Shown here piece by piece: positions 56,033 through 64,000 of a stretch of DNA of 64,000 nt. A program made the translations under genes and the position numbers. Source of the stretch: Hyphomicrobiales bacterium (GTDB lineage Bacteria; Pseudomonadota; Alphaproteobacteria; Rhizobiales; Rhizobiaceae). Positions within the stretch are counted from its first letter, which is position 1. Each line of letters begins with the position of its first letter. The stretch lies in contig UCCA01000008.1 of assembly GCA_900470805.1 (NCBI GenBank), positions 1-64,000 on the forward strand, in the 5' to 3' direction. A model generated the notes under the pieces. It was not told where the DNA came from. It searched no databases and saw only the letters and a program-made list of their open reading frames with translations.

Positions 56033-57163
56033 TCACCTTTGCTGTGGGATGAGTTTTGGTGAGATGCCGGCTGGTGCTCGCTTCTCGGCTTGTTTCTTGG
56101 TTCTGCCGCCTGTCAGCACCGCATAGAGGCGTGGTGCCAGATTTCGGCAAAGGTTGTTGGAGACCGTCAGGAGTGGAAACAGGAGGATCAGCGACAGCAC
56201 GAAGAACAGCGGATAGATGCTGATGTCCGTCTTGCCCCAAACGATCCACATGAGGATCAGCAGCGGATAGTGGCCGCAGAAGATCCAGAAGCTCAGGCTT
56301 CCCGTCCTGGACAGGCGCTGACCCACCTGTGTCTTGATTAGCGGTGCCGACAGCAGCCAGAAGCCGAGGGCGCCGGCAATTGCCAGGGTGTTGCGGAACA
56401 ATTGCACCCAATCCGGCAGGGTCGGGCCAGTCATGTAGATGACGGTTGCCAGCACGGCACTGCTGCCGAGCAGCGCCAGCGAGCCGACCGTGGCATAACG
56501 ATCGAGGCCTTTCAGATCGATATTGTTGAGGCCGATATAGATGCCGAGGCTGAAGCTGAAGAGGATCGAGCGCTTGAGCACGACATAGAGCGATGCTTCA
56601 GGCACGACCGCCAGCACCAGCAAGACGGCCAGCGTCAGCAACGGCGCGCGACGGATGAGCCAGGCCAGCAACGGTGACAGAAGGATGCAGACGAACAGGT
56701 CGCGCAGGAAATAGAGTGGCACGTTGATCGGGAAGTCTTCAACCGCGAAAAGCTGGGTCATCAGCTCGCGTGCCGATGCCTGCCACGGGTTCGGAACGTA
56801 TCCGTCACCAAGGCCAACGCCCAGTGCCCCCAGAACCGCCAGAAAGAAGATGCAGTTCCACAACAGGAACGGAAGAAGCACGGTCTGCGACTTGGTACGT
56901 ATGGTTTTCACGTAGCTGAAATTCTCCAACCCGCCGCGGAACAGCAGGTAGCCGGAAATCGCGCTGAGACAGGGCACACCGACCCGGAACAGGGATTCCG
57001 CCAGAAACACTCTTACCCAATCGAACGCACCGTAGATCCCGATGAAAGGGCTGCTGTCGGCATCGAATGGTATGTGTACGAAGACAATGCCCGAGATGAG
57101 CACAATCCGCATCAGGTTGATCCGTGAGGATACATTGGCATCGACATTCACGTTGTCAGTCAC
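56033..57163 (-). CDS. exoH: ExoH: succinyl transferase (acyltransferase-3 family)
   Basis: This 376-residue membrane protein has about ten hydrophobic segments and the acyltransferase-3 N-terminus (RINLMRIVLISGIVFVHIPFD ... VGVPCLSAISGYLLFRGGL). In S. meliloti ExoH adds succinyl groups to succinoglycan, which alters depolymerisation and nodule invasion. Start is a GTG at 57163; an alternative GTG four codons later would also fit an AGGGGTGAC site. It heads the exoH-K-LA-M-O-P operon. Confidence 0.9.
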   Translation of the reverse strand: MTDNVNVDANVSSRINLMRIVLISGIVFVHIPFDADSSPFIGIYGAFDWVRVFLAESLFRVGVPCLSAISGYLLFRGGLENFSYVKTIRTKSQTVLLPFLLWNCIFFLAVLGALGVGLGDGYVPNPWQASARELMTQLFAVEDFPINVPLYFLRDLFVCILLSPLLAWLIRRAPLLTLAVLLVLAVVPEASLYVVLKRSILFSFSLGIYIGLNNIDLKGLDRYATVGSLALLGSSAVLATVIYMTGPTLPDWVQLFRNTLAIAGALGFWLLSAPLIKTQVGQRLSRTGSLSFWIFCGHYPLLILMWIVWGKTDISIYPLFFVLSLILLFPLLTVSNNLCRNLAPRLYAVLTGGRTKKQAEKRAPAGISPKLIPQQR

Positions 57164-57658
57164 CCCTTTTGGGCCACACCTCCCCTTGCGACCGGTTCAA
57201 TCAGAGCAGACTTCAGCCCGCAGCGATGGAAGTTAGGGCGAATTCACGGAAGAAAATATGGCAGTGCAGCAAAAGTGATCATCATTCCCGCTTCGTGACA
57301 GTTGCTACCTGTCGTAATGGGCCGATGAAAATGCGCGGTCTGGGTGTCTTTGATGGGCGTGAAACCCCTTGTCACCAGTGCATTGCAGAACATCAGAATA
57401 TTCACTGGGTTAGCTCGGATAGCGGCCGTGCAGCTAACGAAAGTTTTTGCGGATTGGTGAAAAATGTTACAGCCGCCTAGCCCCGCGGAACTGACCTTTA
57501 TGGCTGGAATGGGGCGTATGGTGCCAATTCGGCTCACTTCGACGCTGGCGAGTCTTCGCGCCGGATGCGGCATTCATGGCCGGGTTTTCGCCAATAGTAG
57601 CCAGCCGCTTCGCACTTGCAGCAGCGGACTGGGTGCCGACACGCCGTTCGACGGCAGC
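57164..57658. other. Intergenic region upstream of the exoH operon
   Basis: This 495-bp region lies between exoH (promoter side) and the 3' end of exoU, both on the minus strand. It should hold the promoter of the exoH-K-LA-M-O-P operon. No gene of exoI, exoT, exoW or exoV type is present here, although these lie between exoH and exoU in S. meliloti. Confidence 0.5.
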
Positions 57659-58663
57659 CTATTTGGCCGGCGCATCCAGCAGATACCGGAGACGATCGCC
57701 CGTCGCGGTGACGGCCACGCCGGCCGGGTTGCGCCAGCGCTCGGTCTTGTCGGACAGGATTCCCGAGGCGATTGCCGGAAATGCCAATGGGTGTGTCGCA
57801 ACGTAGGCGATGGCCGCGGCCGCTCCCGACTGTTTCTTGAGATCAAGGAAATGGCGCAGTTCATATTTGCCGCGCACGTGGTGTTCGTGACGGCGCACGG
57901 CATCGGCAGCCGACGGCTTGAGATCGACAAATGCCTTGAGCAGATTGCGGTCCGCCTCGTAGAGCCGTTTCAGATCTTCGGTGCGATGGCTTCCGCTCAA
58001 CGAGTTTCCGCGCACCACCGCTCCATAGCCGCAACTATGGATGACCTTGTAGCGTGCGCCATGGGCCAGTGCACGGATATATAGGTCGTAGTCTTCGCCA
58101 AGGCGCATGTCCTCGCGATACCTCAGGGCATGCTTGTCCAGGAAGCTCCGGCGCATCACCGGTTTGAGAAAGCCGATCTCGCCGCGACGGACGCCGGCTT
58201 TCGAGATGTTGCCATCGACGAAGGTTTCAAGGTCGAGAAACAACGGGTTGTCGGCGAACTGGTCAAGCTTTTGCGGTGCCTGGGCTACGGTCTCTGCATC
58301 GACGAAGGCGATGTTGTCCGCGACGAAGTCCCAATCGTCGTGAGCCAGCATTCGCCCGAAGCGGCCGGCGAAGAAGAAATCGTCGGCATCAAGGATCGCG
58401 ATCAGCGGCGCAGAGGAGATGTCGATCGCATGATTGCGGGCGGCGGAGGGGCCTCGGTTCTTCTCGAAGCTGGCGATCGTGAGCCTTCCGCTGGCGTCAT
58501 CGCCCCGTCGCGCAGCCTCGGCGGTCGAATCGCTCGATCCGTCGTCAACGACAACAACTTCGGACACCTCGGGTTCGCGAAGCGCAGATCTGACTGCCAT
58601 TTCAATGGTGTCGGCCGCATTCTTGGCGGCGATGATGACGCATATGCCAGCTGTTTCAGCCAC
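57659..58663 (-). CDS. exoU: ExoU-type glycosyltransferase (GT2)
   Basis: This 334-residue GT2 enzyme has VCVIIAAKNAADTIEMA (actual start VCVIIAAK at residue 8), VVVDDGSSDSTAEAA, RGPSAARNHAIDIS, ILDADDFFFAGRF and the acceptor-side GEDYDLYIRALAHGARYKV. Its position next to exoX and its sequence favour ExoU (sixth sugar, beta-1,6-glucose) over ExoW. A GTG start at 58663 is set by GGAGG 6 bp upstream. It is separate from the exoH operon. Confidence 0.75.
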   Translation of the reverse strand: MAETAGICVIIAAKNAADTIEMAVRSALREPEVSEVVVVDDGSSDSTAEAARRGDDASGRLTIASFEKNRGPSAARNHAIDISSAPLIAILDADDFFFAGRFGRMLAHDDWDFVADNIAFVDAETVAQAPQKLDQFADNPLFLDLETFVDGNISKAGVRRGEIGFLKPVMRRSFLDKHALRYREDMRLGEDYDLYIRALAHGARYKVIHSCGYGAVVRGNSLSGSHRTEDLKRLYEADRNLLKAFVDLKPSAADAVRRHEHHVRGKYELRHFLDLKKQSGAAAAIAYVATHPLAFPAIASGILSDKTERWRNPAGVAVTATGDRLRYLLDAPAK

Positions 58664-58792
58664 GCTTTACCTCCGTTTGTTCGTCCAAGACCTAGGACGT
58701 CGGAGCGCGACAGACAACGGATAGTGCTTTCACATGATGTTACGGGCGTCGGTTTGGTCGGGTGAGGGTCGGCCGATATGGCCAGGTGCCGC

Positions 58793-59065
58793 TCAGCGGT
58801 TGAACGGCTCGGAGCTGTTGAACGGGGTCACGTGAAGCTTCTCAGCGTCTTCCACGCGGCTGGGAGCCAGCTTGCTGCCGTTGCGCTGCTTGGCTTCCTT
58901 CCAGACGAGGTAGATGACGCCGCCGAAATAACCGATCTGAAGGAGAACGGCGCAGATAGCCGTCTTGATCAGCGTGCCCGAGAGCGAGTCGCTGAGCCAA
59001 TAGGTGGCCACGGCAAACACCAGCAGTGCGCCGAACATGCTAACGAAAACGCGAGGTGCATACAT
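58793..59065 (-). CDS. exoX: ExoX: exopolysaccharide production repressor
   Basis: This 90-residue small membrane protein has two hydrophobic segments (FVSMFGALLVFAVATYWL and TAICAVLLQIGYFGGVIYLVW) and a basic, variable tail. It matches ExoX, which post-translationally inhibits succinoglycan synthesis, apparently in balance with ExoY. The ATG at 59065 is chosen since GGGGAGG lies 6 bp upstream; an upstream reading is 13 residues longer. It is divergent from exoY, as in S. meliloti. Confidence 0.88.
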   Translation of the reverse strand: MYAPRVFVSMFGALLVFAVATYWLSDSLSGTLIKTAICAVLLQIGYFGGVIYLVWKEAKQRNGSKLAPSRVEDAEKLHVTPFNSSEPFNR

Positions 59066-59832
59066 TGTTGCCTCCCCATATGGCCGCCTTCGATGAACAG
59101 TCATCGAATAGGTCGGTCCATCAGGACCATTTTTGTAGATTCGTTTTACAGGACTTCGTCATGTAACTAAAGCGGCGAAGACACTTTTTGCTTCGGTGGT
59201 CCGGTAGTACAAGCGCGATATTAAAGCTTTGTTCCGGACATTGGTAAAAATGCCACTTATCCGCGCCGTTTCGTGGCAATCGGAAAAGATCATTAAGGCT
59301 CTATTACGATCCAAGGGTTGTGCGGAATTTGGCAATGCACTTTCTTGTTTGTGCCACATTCCACTCCCGTTTGAGTGGATCAGGCGTGTTTGACATTCAA
59401 CTTTTGTTACAAAGGTTTAATTTCAAACGATTTGTAGGTGCGTCGCAAAATCTGTGCTGCAATGCAATAAAAGCTGTCCGGGAGAGCTTATCTAAAGCTC
59501 TTCTGTAGAACTGAACGGTGCAATCAAGAACTTTCAGCCGGGCCGTCGCAAGCATATAACCTTTGCTATTTTCAAAATCGCAAGCAACGCCGCCGGTTTA
59601 TATTGCCAATTTTCGGATCAGTTGGAGCAATTTGGTAAAATCTACGGATGTTTAAGTTGTAGCTGAAATACAAAAGGTTGAGAAAACATTTCCAAAACGC
59701 GTCGAAAACCGGTCGTTTTAAAAACGTGGCTTAAAAAAACAAATTCCGCTCATACACTCCCAACTCGTCAGCGCTAGCTAAGCGCCCTGAGCCTTAACCG
59801 ACCAATCGGCAAACATAAGTGGAGTTACCTCT
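59066..59832. promoter_or_regulatory. Long AT-rich divergent region between exoX and exoY
   Basis: This 767-bp stretch is much richer in A+T than the genes around it and has no convincing coding sequence. It contains a perfect palindrome CGTTTT-A-AAAACG at 59714-59726, about 107 bp before exoY. Such regions bind AT-seeking regulators of the MucR/Ros type, which control exo genes in rhizobia (family knowledge; binding here is inferred). It should hold the exoX and exoY promoters. Confidence 0.5.
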
Positions 59833-60513
59833 ATGAAGTCTGCGACGAGATCGGACAGTTCGCCATTCTATGGCGCAGTTCACAAAAGCGCGTTTCCGCC
59901 CACAGGCGGTTTCGCAAAACGGGCATTCGATGTGTCCGCCGCCTGCCTCGGCCTCCTGTTCCTGAGTCCGATCTTTCTGATGGTGATGCTGCTCGTGAAG
60001 TTGACCGACAAGGGTCCGGCTTTCTATGGGCATCGCCGTATCGGCCATAACGGCCAGGAATTCCGTTGCCTGAAGTTTCGCACGATGGTGACCAATGGCG
60101 ACAAGGTTCTGCAGGACTACCTGCGCAACAACCCTGGCGCCATGGATGAATGGCGTGCCACACGCAAGCTGCAGAATGACCCCCGGGTTACTGCCGTCGG
60201 CGCCGTGCTGCGCAAGCTGAGCCTTGATGAGCTTCCCCAGCTCTTCAACATCATCCGCGGTGAAATGAGCGTCGTCGGCCCGCGGCCCGTCGTTCAGGAC
60301 GAGCTGGAGATGTACGAACACGCTGCCGTCTTCTATCTGCAGTCACGGCCCGGTCTGACCGGTCTCTGGCAGGTCAGCGGGCGCAACGACGTTTCCTACG
60401 CAGCACGCATCGCTTTCGACACGCATTACGTCGAGAACTGGTCAATGGCCAAGGATGTGGCTATCATCGCTCGGACCATTCCTGCGGTCTGTGCCCAGCG
60501 CGGCAGCTACTAA
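59833..60513 (+). CDS. exoY: ExoY: initiating galactosyl-1-phosphate transferase
   Basis: This 226-residue membrane sugar transferase has an N-terminal hydrophobic helix (about 33-55; ACLGLLFLSPIFLMVMLLVK) and the bacterial sugar transferase core (RIGHNGQEFRCLKFRTMV, RKLSLDELPQLFNIIRGEMSVVGPRP, SRPGLTGLWQVSGRNDV). It moves galactose-1-phosphate to undecaprenyl phosphate, the first step of succinoglycan. GGAG lies 8 bp before the ATG. It is first in an operon with exoF, exoQ and exoZ. Confidence 0.96.
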   Translation: MKSATRSDSSPFYGAVHKSAFPPTGGFAKRAFDVSAACLGLLFLSPIFLMVMLLVKLTDKGPAFYGHRRIGHNGQEFRCLKFRTMVTNGDKVLQDYLRNNPGAMDEWRATRKLQNDPRVTAVGAVLRKLSLDELPQLFNIIRGEMSVVGPRPVVQDELEMYEHAAVFYLQSRPGLTGLWQVSGRNDVSYAARIAFDTHYVENWSMAKDVAIIARTIPAVCAQRGSY

Positions 60514-60589
60514 GGCTGCGTCCGACACATTCAACGAGCGCCGCGCGGCAGAGCCAAGTGCCTTGTCGTGCCCAAACACGGGGAATTGC

Positions 60590-61861
60590 ATGAACAAACC
60601 TATCTCTGACGGCAAGGCTGGGCGATCCCGTGCCCTGCAATCCGGCGTGGCGATTGCTGCCGGGTTGAGTGCCTTCCTGCTGTCCTCTTTCGTCGCCAAC
60701 GCGGATGACTATCGCCTGGGCACGATGGACAAAGTCAGAATTCGTGTGGCCGAATGGCAGACTGCTGATGGAACGATCCGCGATTGGTCTGTCGTCAGCG
60801 GCGATTACACCGTCGGTCCCTCTGGAAACATTTCCCTACCATTCGTCGGCGATCTGCCGGCTTCGGGACAAACGACGGACACGATTGCCAAGCAGATCGG
60901 CGTGGCGCTGCAGAAGCAGTTCGCCCTTAAGGACCGACCATCTGCTTCCGTGGAGCTGTCGGAATTTCGCCCCGTCTATCTTTCAGGCGACCTCGAAAAG
61001 CCGGGTGAATATCCGTTTGCGCCCAATCTCACCGTCGTCAAGGCCGTCAGTCTTGCCGGTGGTCTGCGACGCGCGGAGGCCGGGCAGCGATTTGCTCGCG
61101 ATTTCATCAATGCAAAGGGCGATGCCGTCGTCTATATGGCGGATCGCGCTCGACTGCTGGTGAAGCAGGCGCGCTTGCAGGCGGAGACCGCGAACAAGGA
61201 TTCTTTCGAGATGCCGAAGGAATTGCAGAGCCATCCCGAGGCAAAGGCATTGGCCGCGAGCGAGATGGCCCTGATGACTTCGCGCAAGAAGCGGTTGACG
61301 CTTCAGCTTCAGGCTCTTGCCGATCTGCGAGCGCTGCTGCAGAGCGAGGTCGAAACGCTGGCCAAGAAGACCGAAACGCAGACCCGCCAGCTCGAACTGG
61401 CAACAGCGGATCGCGACAAGGTCGATGATCTTGCCGAGAAGGGTCTGGTGCTCAGCGCACGCAAGATGTCGGCCGAACAGCGGGCGGCTGATCTTGAGGC
61501 AACGCTTCTCGACATCGATACCAACTCGCTGAAGGCCAAGCAGGATATCAGCAAGGCCAATCAGGACGAGATCACCCTTCGCAACGACTGGGATGCGCAA
61601 CTGGCGCAGGAACAGCAGAGCACGGATGCACAGCTCGACGAACTCGATCTGAAACTGCAGACCAGCAACTCGCTGATGTCGGAAGCGCTGACGCAATCGA
61701 CGGATGCCGCTCGGTTCGACAATTCGACCGGTGCGGCGAGCATTGCCTATTCCATCATTCGCGATGTGGATGGCACGCCGAAGGAAATTCCGGTGCAGGA
61801 GAACACCGCACTGCAGCCCGGCGACCTGATCAAGGTCACCGCCGGACTGGCCATGAGGTAA
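60590..61861 (+). CDS. exoF: ExoF: outer-membrane polysaccharide export / initiation protein
   Basis: This 423-residue protein (S. meliloti about 421) has a signal peptide (about 17-38, ending FVANAD), a poly-export/SLBB N-terminal domain (DKVRIRVAEWQTADG, VYLSGDLEKPGEYPF), and a coiled-coil region (about 190-370). ExoF is needed with ExoY for galactose addition and links synthesis to export. GGGG is 6 bp before the ATG. It follows exoY by 76 bp. Confidence 0.93.
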   Translation: MNKPISDGKAGRSRALQSGVAIAAGLSAFLLSSFVANADDYRLGTMDKVRIRVAEWQTADGTIRDWSVVSGDYTVGPSGNISLPFVGDLPASGQTTDTIAKQIGVALQKQFALKDRPSASVELSEFRPVYLSGDLEKPGEYPFAPNLTVVKAVSLAGGLRRAEAGQRFARDFINAKGDAVVYMADRARLLVKQARLQAETANKDSFEMPKELQSHPEAKALAASEMALMTSRKKRLTLQLQALADLRALLQSEVETLAKKTETQTRQLELATADRDKVDDLAEKGLVLSARKMSAEQRAADLEATLLDIDTNSLKAKQDISKANQDEITLRNDWDAQLAQEQQSTDAQLDELDLKLQTSNSLMSEALTQSTDAARFDNSTGAASIAYSIIRDVDGTPKEIPVQENTALQPGDLIKVTAGLAMR

Positions 61862-61870
61862 CGAGGCACT

Positions 61871-63136
61871 ATGCGTATCGCAAAGTCGGCGCTTATCCAG
61901 CCCGGCGGGAATGTGGCTTACGCCGTTCCCGCCGTGGCGTTATCTATGTTTTGCTTCGCCTACTCGATCCTGTTCGGGCAGGTGTCGATCCTTGTCTATT
62001 ATGCGCTGTGGTTGCCGCTGATCGCGGTGGACTATCGCAGGGTCCTCGGCAACTATAACAATTACCTCTGGATCCTGGCATTCGGCGTGCTGACGTTCCT
62101 GTCGGTGTTCTGGTCGGCGGTGCCAAGTGTTTCGATGCGGGCCAGCATTCAGTATCTGAGCCAGATCATCTGCACGCTGATTGCCGTCCGCGTTCTCGAT
62201 GCCAGGACGCTGACCATCGGCATGATCGCCGGCACCGGCATCGTCCTTATTTACTCGCTGTTGTTCGGGCATTACGAGCTCGACATTCTCGACGGAACCT
62301 ACAGCTTCGTCGGCGCCTTCGCGTCGAAGAACCAGCTGGGTTTCTATGCCTCACTCGGCCTGATCGTCTGCTATGCCGCTGTCTTCATCTTCGGCGAGCG
62401 ACGTTTGTGGATGGCAGCGGCCGGGTTGGTCGGGTTGCTGTCGGCCTACTGCCTGATCGTCTGCCAGTCCGCGACTTCGGTGTTGACGACGGTCGTCGTT
62501 CTGGCGCTGATGATCGGGTTGCGCGTCGTTCTGGCGCTGACGCCCGATCAGCGCAAACTGCTGGTGGTCGGCGGCGGTGTCGCGGTTATCGTGCTCGTCG
62601 TCGCCGGTGTCTATCTGGGCGCCGTCGATGCCGTGCTCGGTATCTTCGGCAAGGATTCGACGCTAACCGGCCGCACCTATCTTTGGCAGCAGGGGATCGC
62701 GGCGGCGCAGGACAATCCGATCTTCGGGATCGGCTATCAGGCCTATTGGGTGCAGGGCTTTTCCGAACCGGAACGGCTTTGGAAAGAGTTTTTCATCGGT
62801 TCGCGTTCCGGCTTCCATTTCCACAACACCTACATCGAGACGACGGTGGAGCTTGGACTGGTCGGGCTGGTGATTCTGGCAGTGACACTGCTGAAGATCA
62901 TGTGGGGGCATTTGCGTCGGTTGATCGAGGACATCAGGAACGACGAGTCCTACCTGCTGTTTTCGATATCGATCCTGCTGGCGATCCGCTCTTTCGTCGA
63001 AATCGACATTCTGACGCCCTACAACATCGGCACGTTCCTGTTTTATTTCTGTGCAGGGAAACTGGCGATCGCGCGTGTCCTGCCGGTTGCCCAACGATGG
63101 GCGCAGACGCGGCCCTCGGAACCTGTGCTGCACTGA
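61871..63136 (+). CDS. exoQ: ExoQ: Wzy-type polymerase / O-antigen ligase family
   Basis: This 421-residue polytopic membrane protein has about 10-11 segments and the Wzy_C periplasmic loop with GRTYLWQQGIAAAQDNP and FGIGYQAYW, plus FHFHNTYIETTVELGLVGL. ExoQ polymerises succinoglycan repeat units into high-molecular-weight polymer. It starts 9 bp after exoF. Together with ExoP it handles chain length. Confidence 0.93.
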   Translation: MRIAKSALIQPGGNVAYAVPAVALSMFCFAYSILFGQVSILVYYALWLPLIAVDYRRVLGNYNNYLWILAFGVLTFLSVFWSAVPSVSMRASIQYLSQIICTLIAVRVLDARTLTIGMIAGTGIVLIYSLLFGHYELDILDGTYSFVGAFASKNQLGFYASLGLIVCYAAVFIFGERRLWMAAAGLVGLLSAYCLIVCQSATSVLTTVVVLALMIGLRVVLALTPDQRKLLVVGGGVAVIVLVVAGVYLGAVDAVLGIFGKDSTLTGRTYLWQQGIAAAQDNPIFGIGYQAYWVQGFSEPERLWKEFFIGSRSGFHFHNTYIETTVELGLVGLVILAVTLLKIMWGHLRRLIEDIRNDESYLLFSISILLAIRSFVEIDILTPYNIGTFLFYFCAGKLAIARVLPVAQRWAQTRPSEPVLH

Positions 63137-63189
63137 CACCGCCATTTGCATTTTCGACCGGCATTTGACCGGACATTTGAGGAAACCGG

Positions 63190-64000
63190 ATGAAGACCCT
63201 TTACGGCATCCAATATCTGCGCGCTTTCGCAGCCCTTGCGGTCGTGGTTTTTCACGCGGCCGAAAAGGCCGGCGAGCCCTTTCCGATCGGCGCCGCCGGC
63301 GTCGACGTCTTCTTCGTGATCAGCGGTTTCATCATGTGGGTGCTCAGCGAGCGCCGGCCGATGACACCGCAGAGCTTCCTGCTCGATCGTATTCGCCGCA
63401 TCGCGCCGACATACTGGTTGGTGACGGCAATCATGATTGCCGGCGCCGTGGTGGGGCTGTTTCCGAATCTTGAGTTGACGGCGCCTCACATCGTGGCTTC
63501 GCTATTCTTCATTCCGATGCATTCCCCGAGCGACGGCGAGATTTGGCCGGTGCTGGTGCAGGGTTGGACGCTCAATTTCGAGATGTTTTTCTATGTGCTG
63601 TTCGCAGGCGCGCTGTTCCTGCCGCGCAAGTGGCGTTTGCTGTTTCTCTCGGCGCTCTTCGGAGCCTTTTTCCTGGCGGGACAGCTGCTGCATCCGACGA
63701 CGCCGGCGCTCTACAGCTACACGCGGCCGATCATTCTCGAATTCCTCGGCGGCGTGTTCCTGGCCGAACTGTGGCTGCGCCGGTGGATCGCGGGCACCAG
63801 CCTCGGTCTTGCCTGCGTCGGCGCCTCGCTGGCCGGTTTCGCCGCCATCCATGTGATGGGCGCGGAATTCAATGCCGGCATCTGCGGGCCGCTGGCGATG
63901 GCGCTGATCTACGGCATGGTATCGCTCGAGGCCGACGGCAGCATCGGCCGGGTGCCGGTGTTGACCTATCTCGGCGGCGCTTCTTATTCGATCTACCTTT
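63190..64000 (+). CDS. exoZ: ExoZ: acetyltransferase (acyltransferase-3 family), partial
   Basis: The gene runs off the window end; 270 codons are visible. The N-terminus MKTLYGIQYLRAFAALAVVVFH and GVDVFFVISGFIMWVLSE are typical of acyltransferase-3 membrane enzymes. In S. meliloti ExoZ adds acetyl to the third sugar of succinoglycan. The visible part has about seven membrane segments. It starts 53 bp after exoQ. Confidence 0.9.
   Translation, partial: MKTLYGIQYLRAFAALAVVVFHAAEKAGEPFPIGAAGVDVFFVISGFIMWVLSERRPMTPQSFLLDRIRRIAPTYWLVTAIMIAGAVVGLFPNLELTAPHIVASLFFIPMHSPSDGEIWPVLVQGWTLNFEMFFYVLFAGALFLPRKWRLLFLSALFGAFFLAGQLLHPTTPALYSYTRPIILEFLGGVFLAELWLRRWIAGTSLGLACVGASLAGFAAIHVMGAEFNAGICGPLAMALIYGMVSLEADGSIGRVPVLTYLGGASYSIYL

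Noticed and set aside
57659..58663. Assignment as ExoW
   Set aside because: The gene adjoins exoX, the position of exoU in S. meliloti, and its N-terminal motifs fit ExoU better; ExoW normally sits further towards exoH.
59794..60321. 175-codon minus-strand frame opposite exoY
   Set aside because: Antisense of exoY, with His/Arg-rich composition and no motif.

Overview
This window is a high-GC chromosome or chromid segment from an alphaproteobacterium, most likely family Rhizobiaceae (Rhizobium, Ensifer, Agrobacterium or a relative). The reasons are a collinear succinoglycan exo cluster (exoP-O-M-LA-K-H, exoU, exoX, exoY-F-Q-Z), two Omp2b-type porins with the rhizobial N-terminus, FixJ- and Rrf2-family regulators, and an initiator tRNA and intergenic repeat of rhizobial type. 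No phage, transposase or CRISPR array was seen.

Layout. 1-670: initiator tRNA-fMet preceded by three hairpins and followed by a broken 3' tRNA copy. 670-6008: porin, a small secreted protein, two tail-to-tail paralogs of the rhizobial 'adenylate cyclase-like' membrane family, and a FixJ-like regulator without its phosphorylation site. 6237-24120: a stress or energy block with an AI-2E-type permease, PPK2 polyphosphate kinase, YiaV/YiaW envelope proteins, DUF3300 and DUF2950 proteins, a potassium channel, then aspartate 4-decarboxylase, AspT exchanger, Orn/Lys/Arg decarboxylase, a second AspT-like exchanger and a SulP transporter. The decarboxylase/exchanger pairs look like proton-consuming, electrogenic amino-acid decarboxylation modules.

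24717-33188 is the most novel locus. A 1,202-residue protein is built almost wholly of 8-residue repeats, which are arranged in an exact 408-bp (136-residue, 17-octad) super-repeat. It is followed by a TPR plus GT41 (O-GlcNAc-transferase/SPINDLY-like) glycosyltransferase, a DxD glycosyltransferase with an internal lectin-like domain, and UDP-galactopyranose mutase. I infer a dedicated system that O-glycosylates the Ser/Thr-rich repeat protein, possibly with galactofuranose-containing glycan.

33497-36610 is a periplasmic methionine-sulfoxide repair operon (msrB, a DipZ/DsbD-like reductase with a Met-rich linker, msrA). 36932-47618 is a mixed block: GcvT/FAD dehydrogenase, ZntB-like transporter, an Rrf2 regulator, the second porin, a degenerate PntA-like protein, NAD synthetase, two small proteins and a second, cysteine-containing Rrf2 regulator.

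47932-64000 is the succinoglycan locus: a PPP-family phosphatase convergent with the ExoP tyrosine kinase, then exoO, exoM, a fused exoL-exoA, exoK and exoH, exoU and exoX on the minus strand, and divergent exoY-exoF-exoQ-exoZ, the last cut by the window end. exoN, exoI, exoT, exoW and exoV, which lie within this arrangement in Sinorhizobium meliloti, are absent from the stretch, so the polymer may differ or those genes lie elsewhere.
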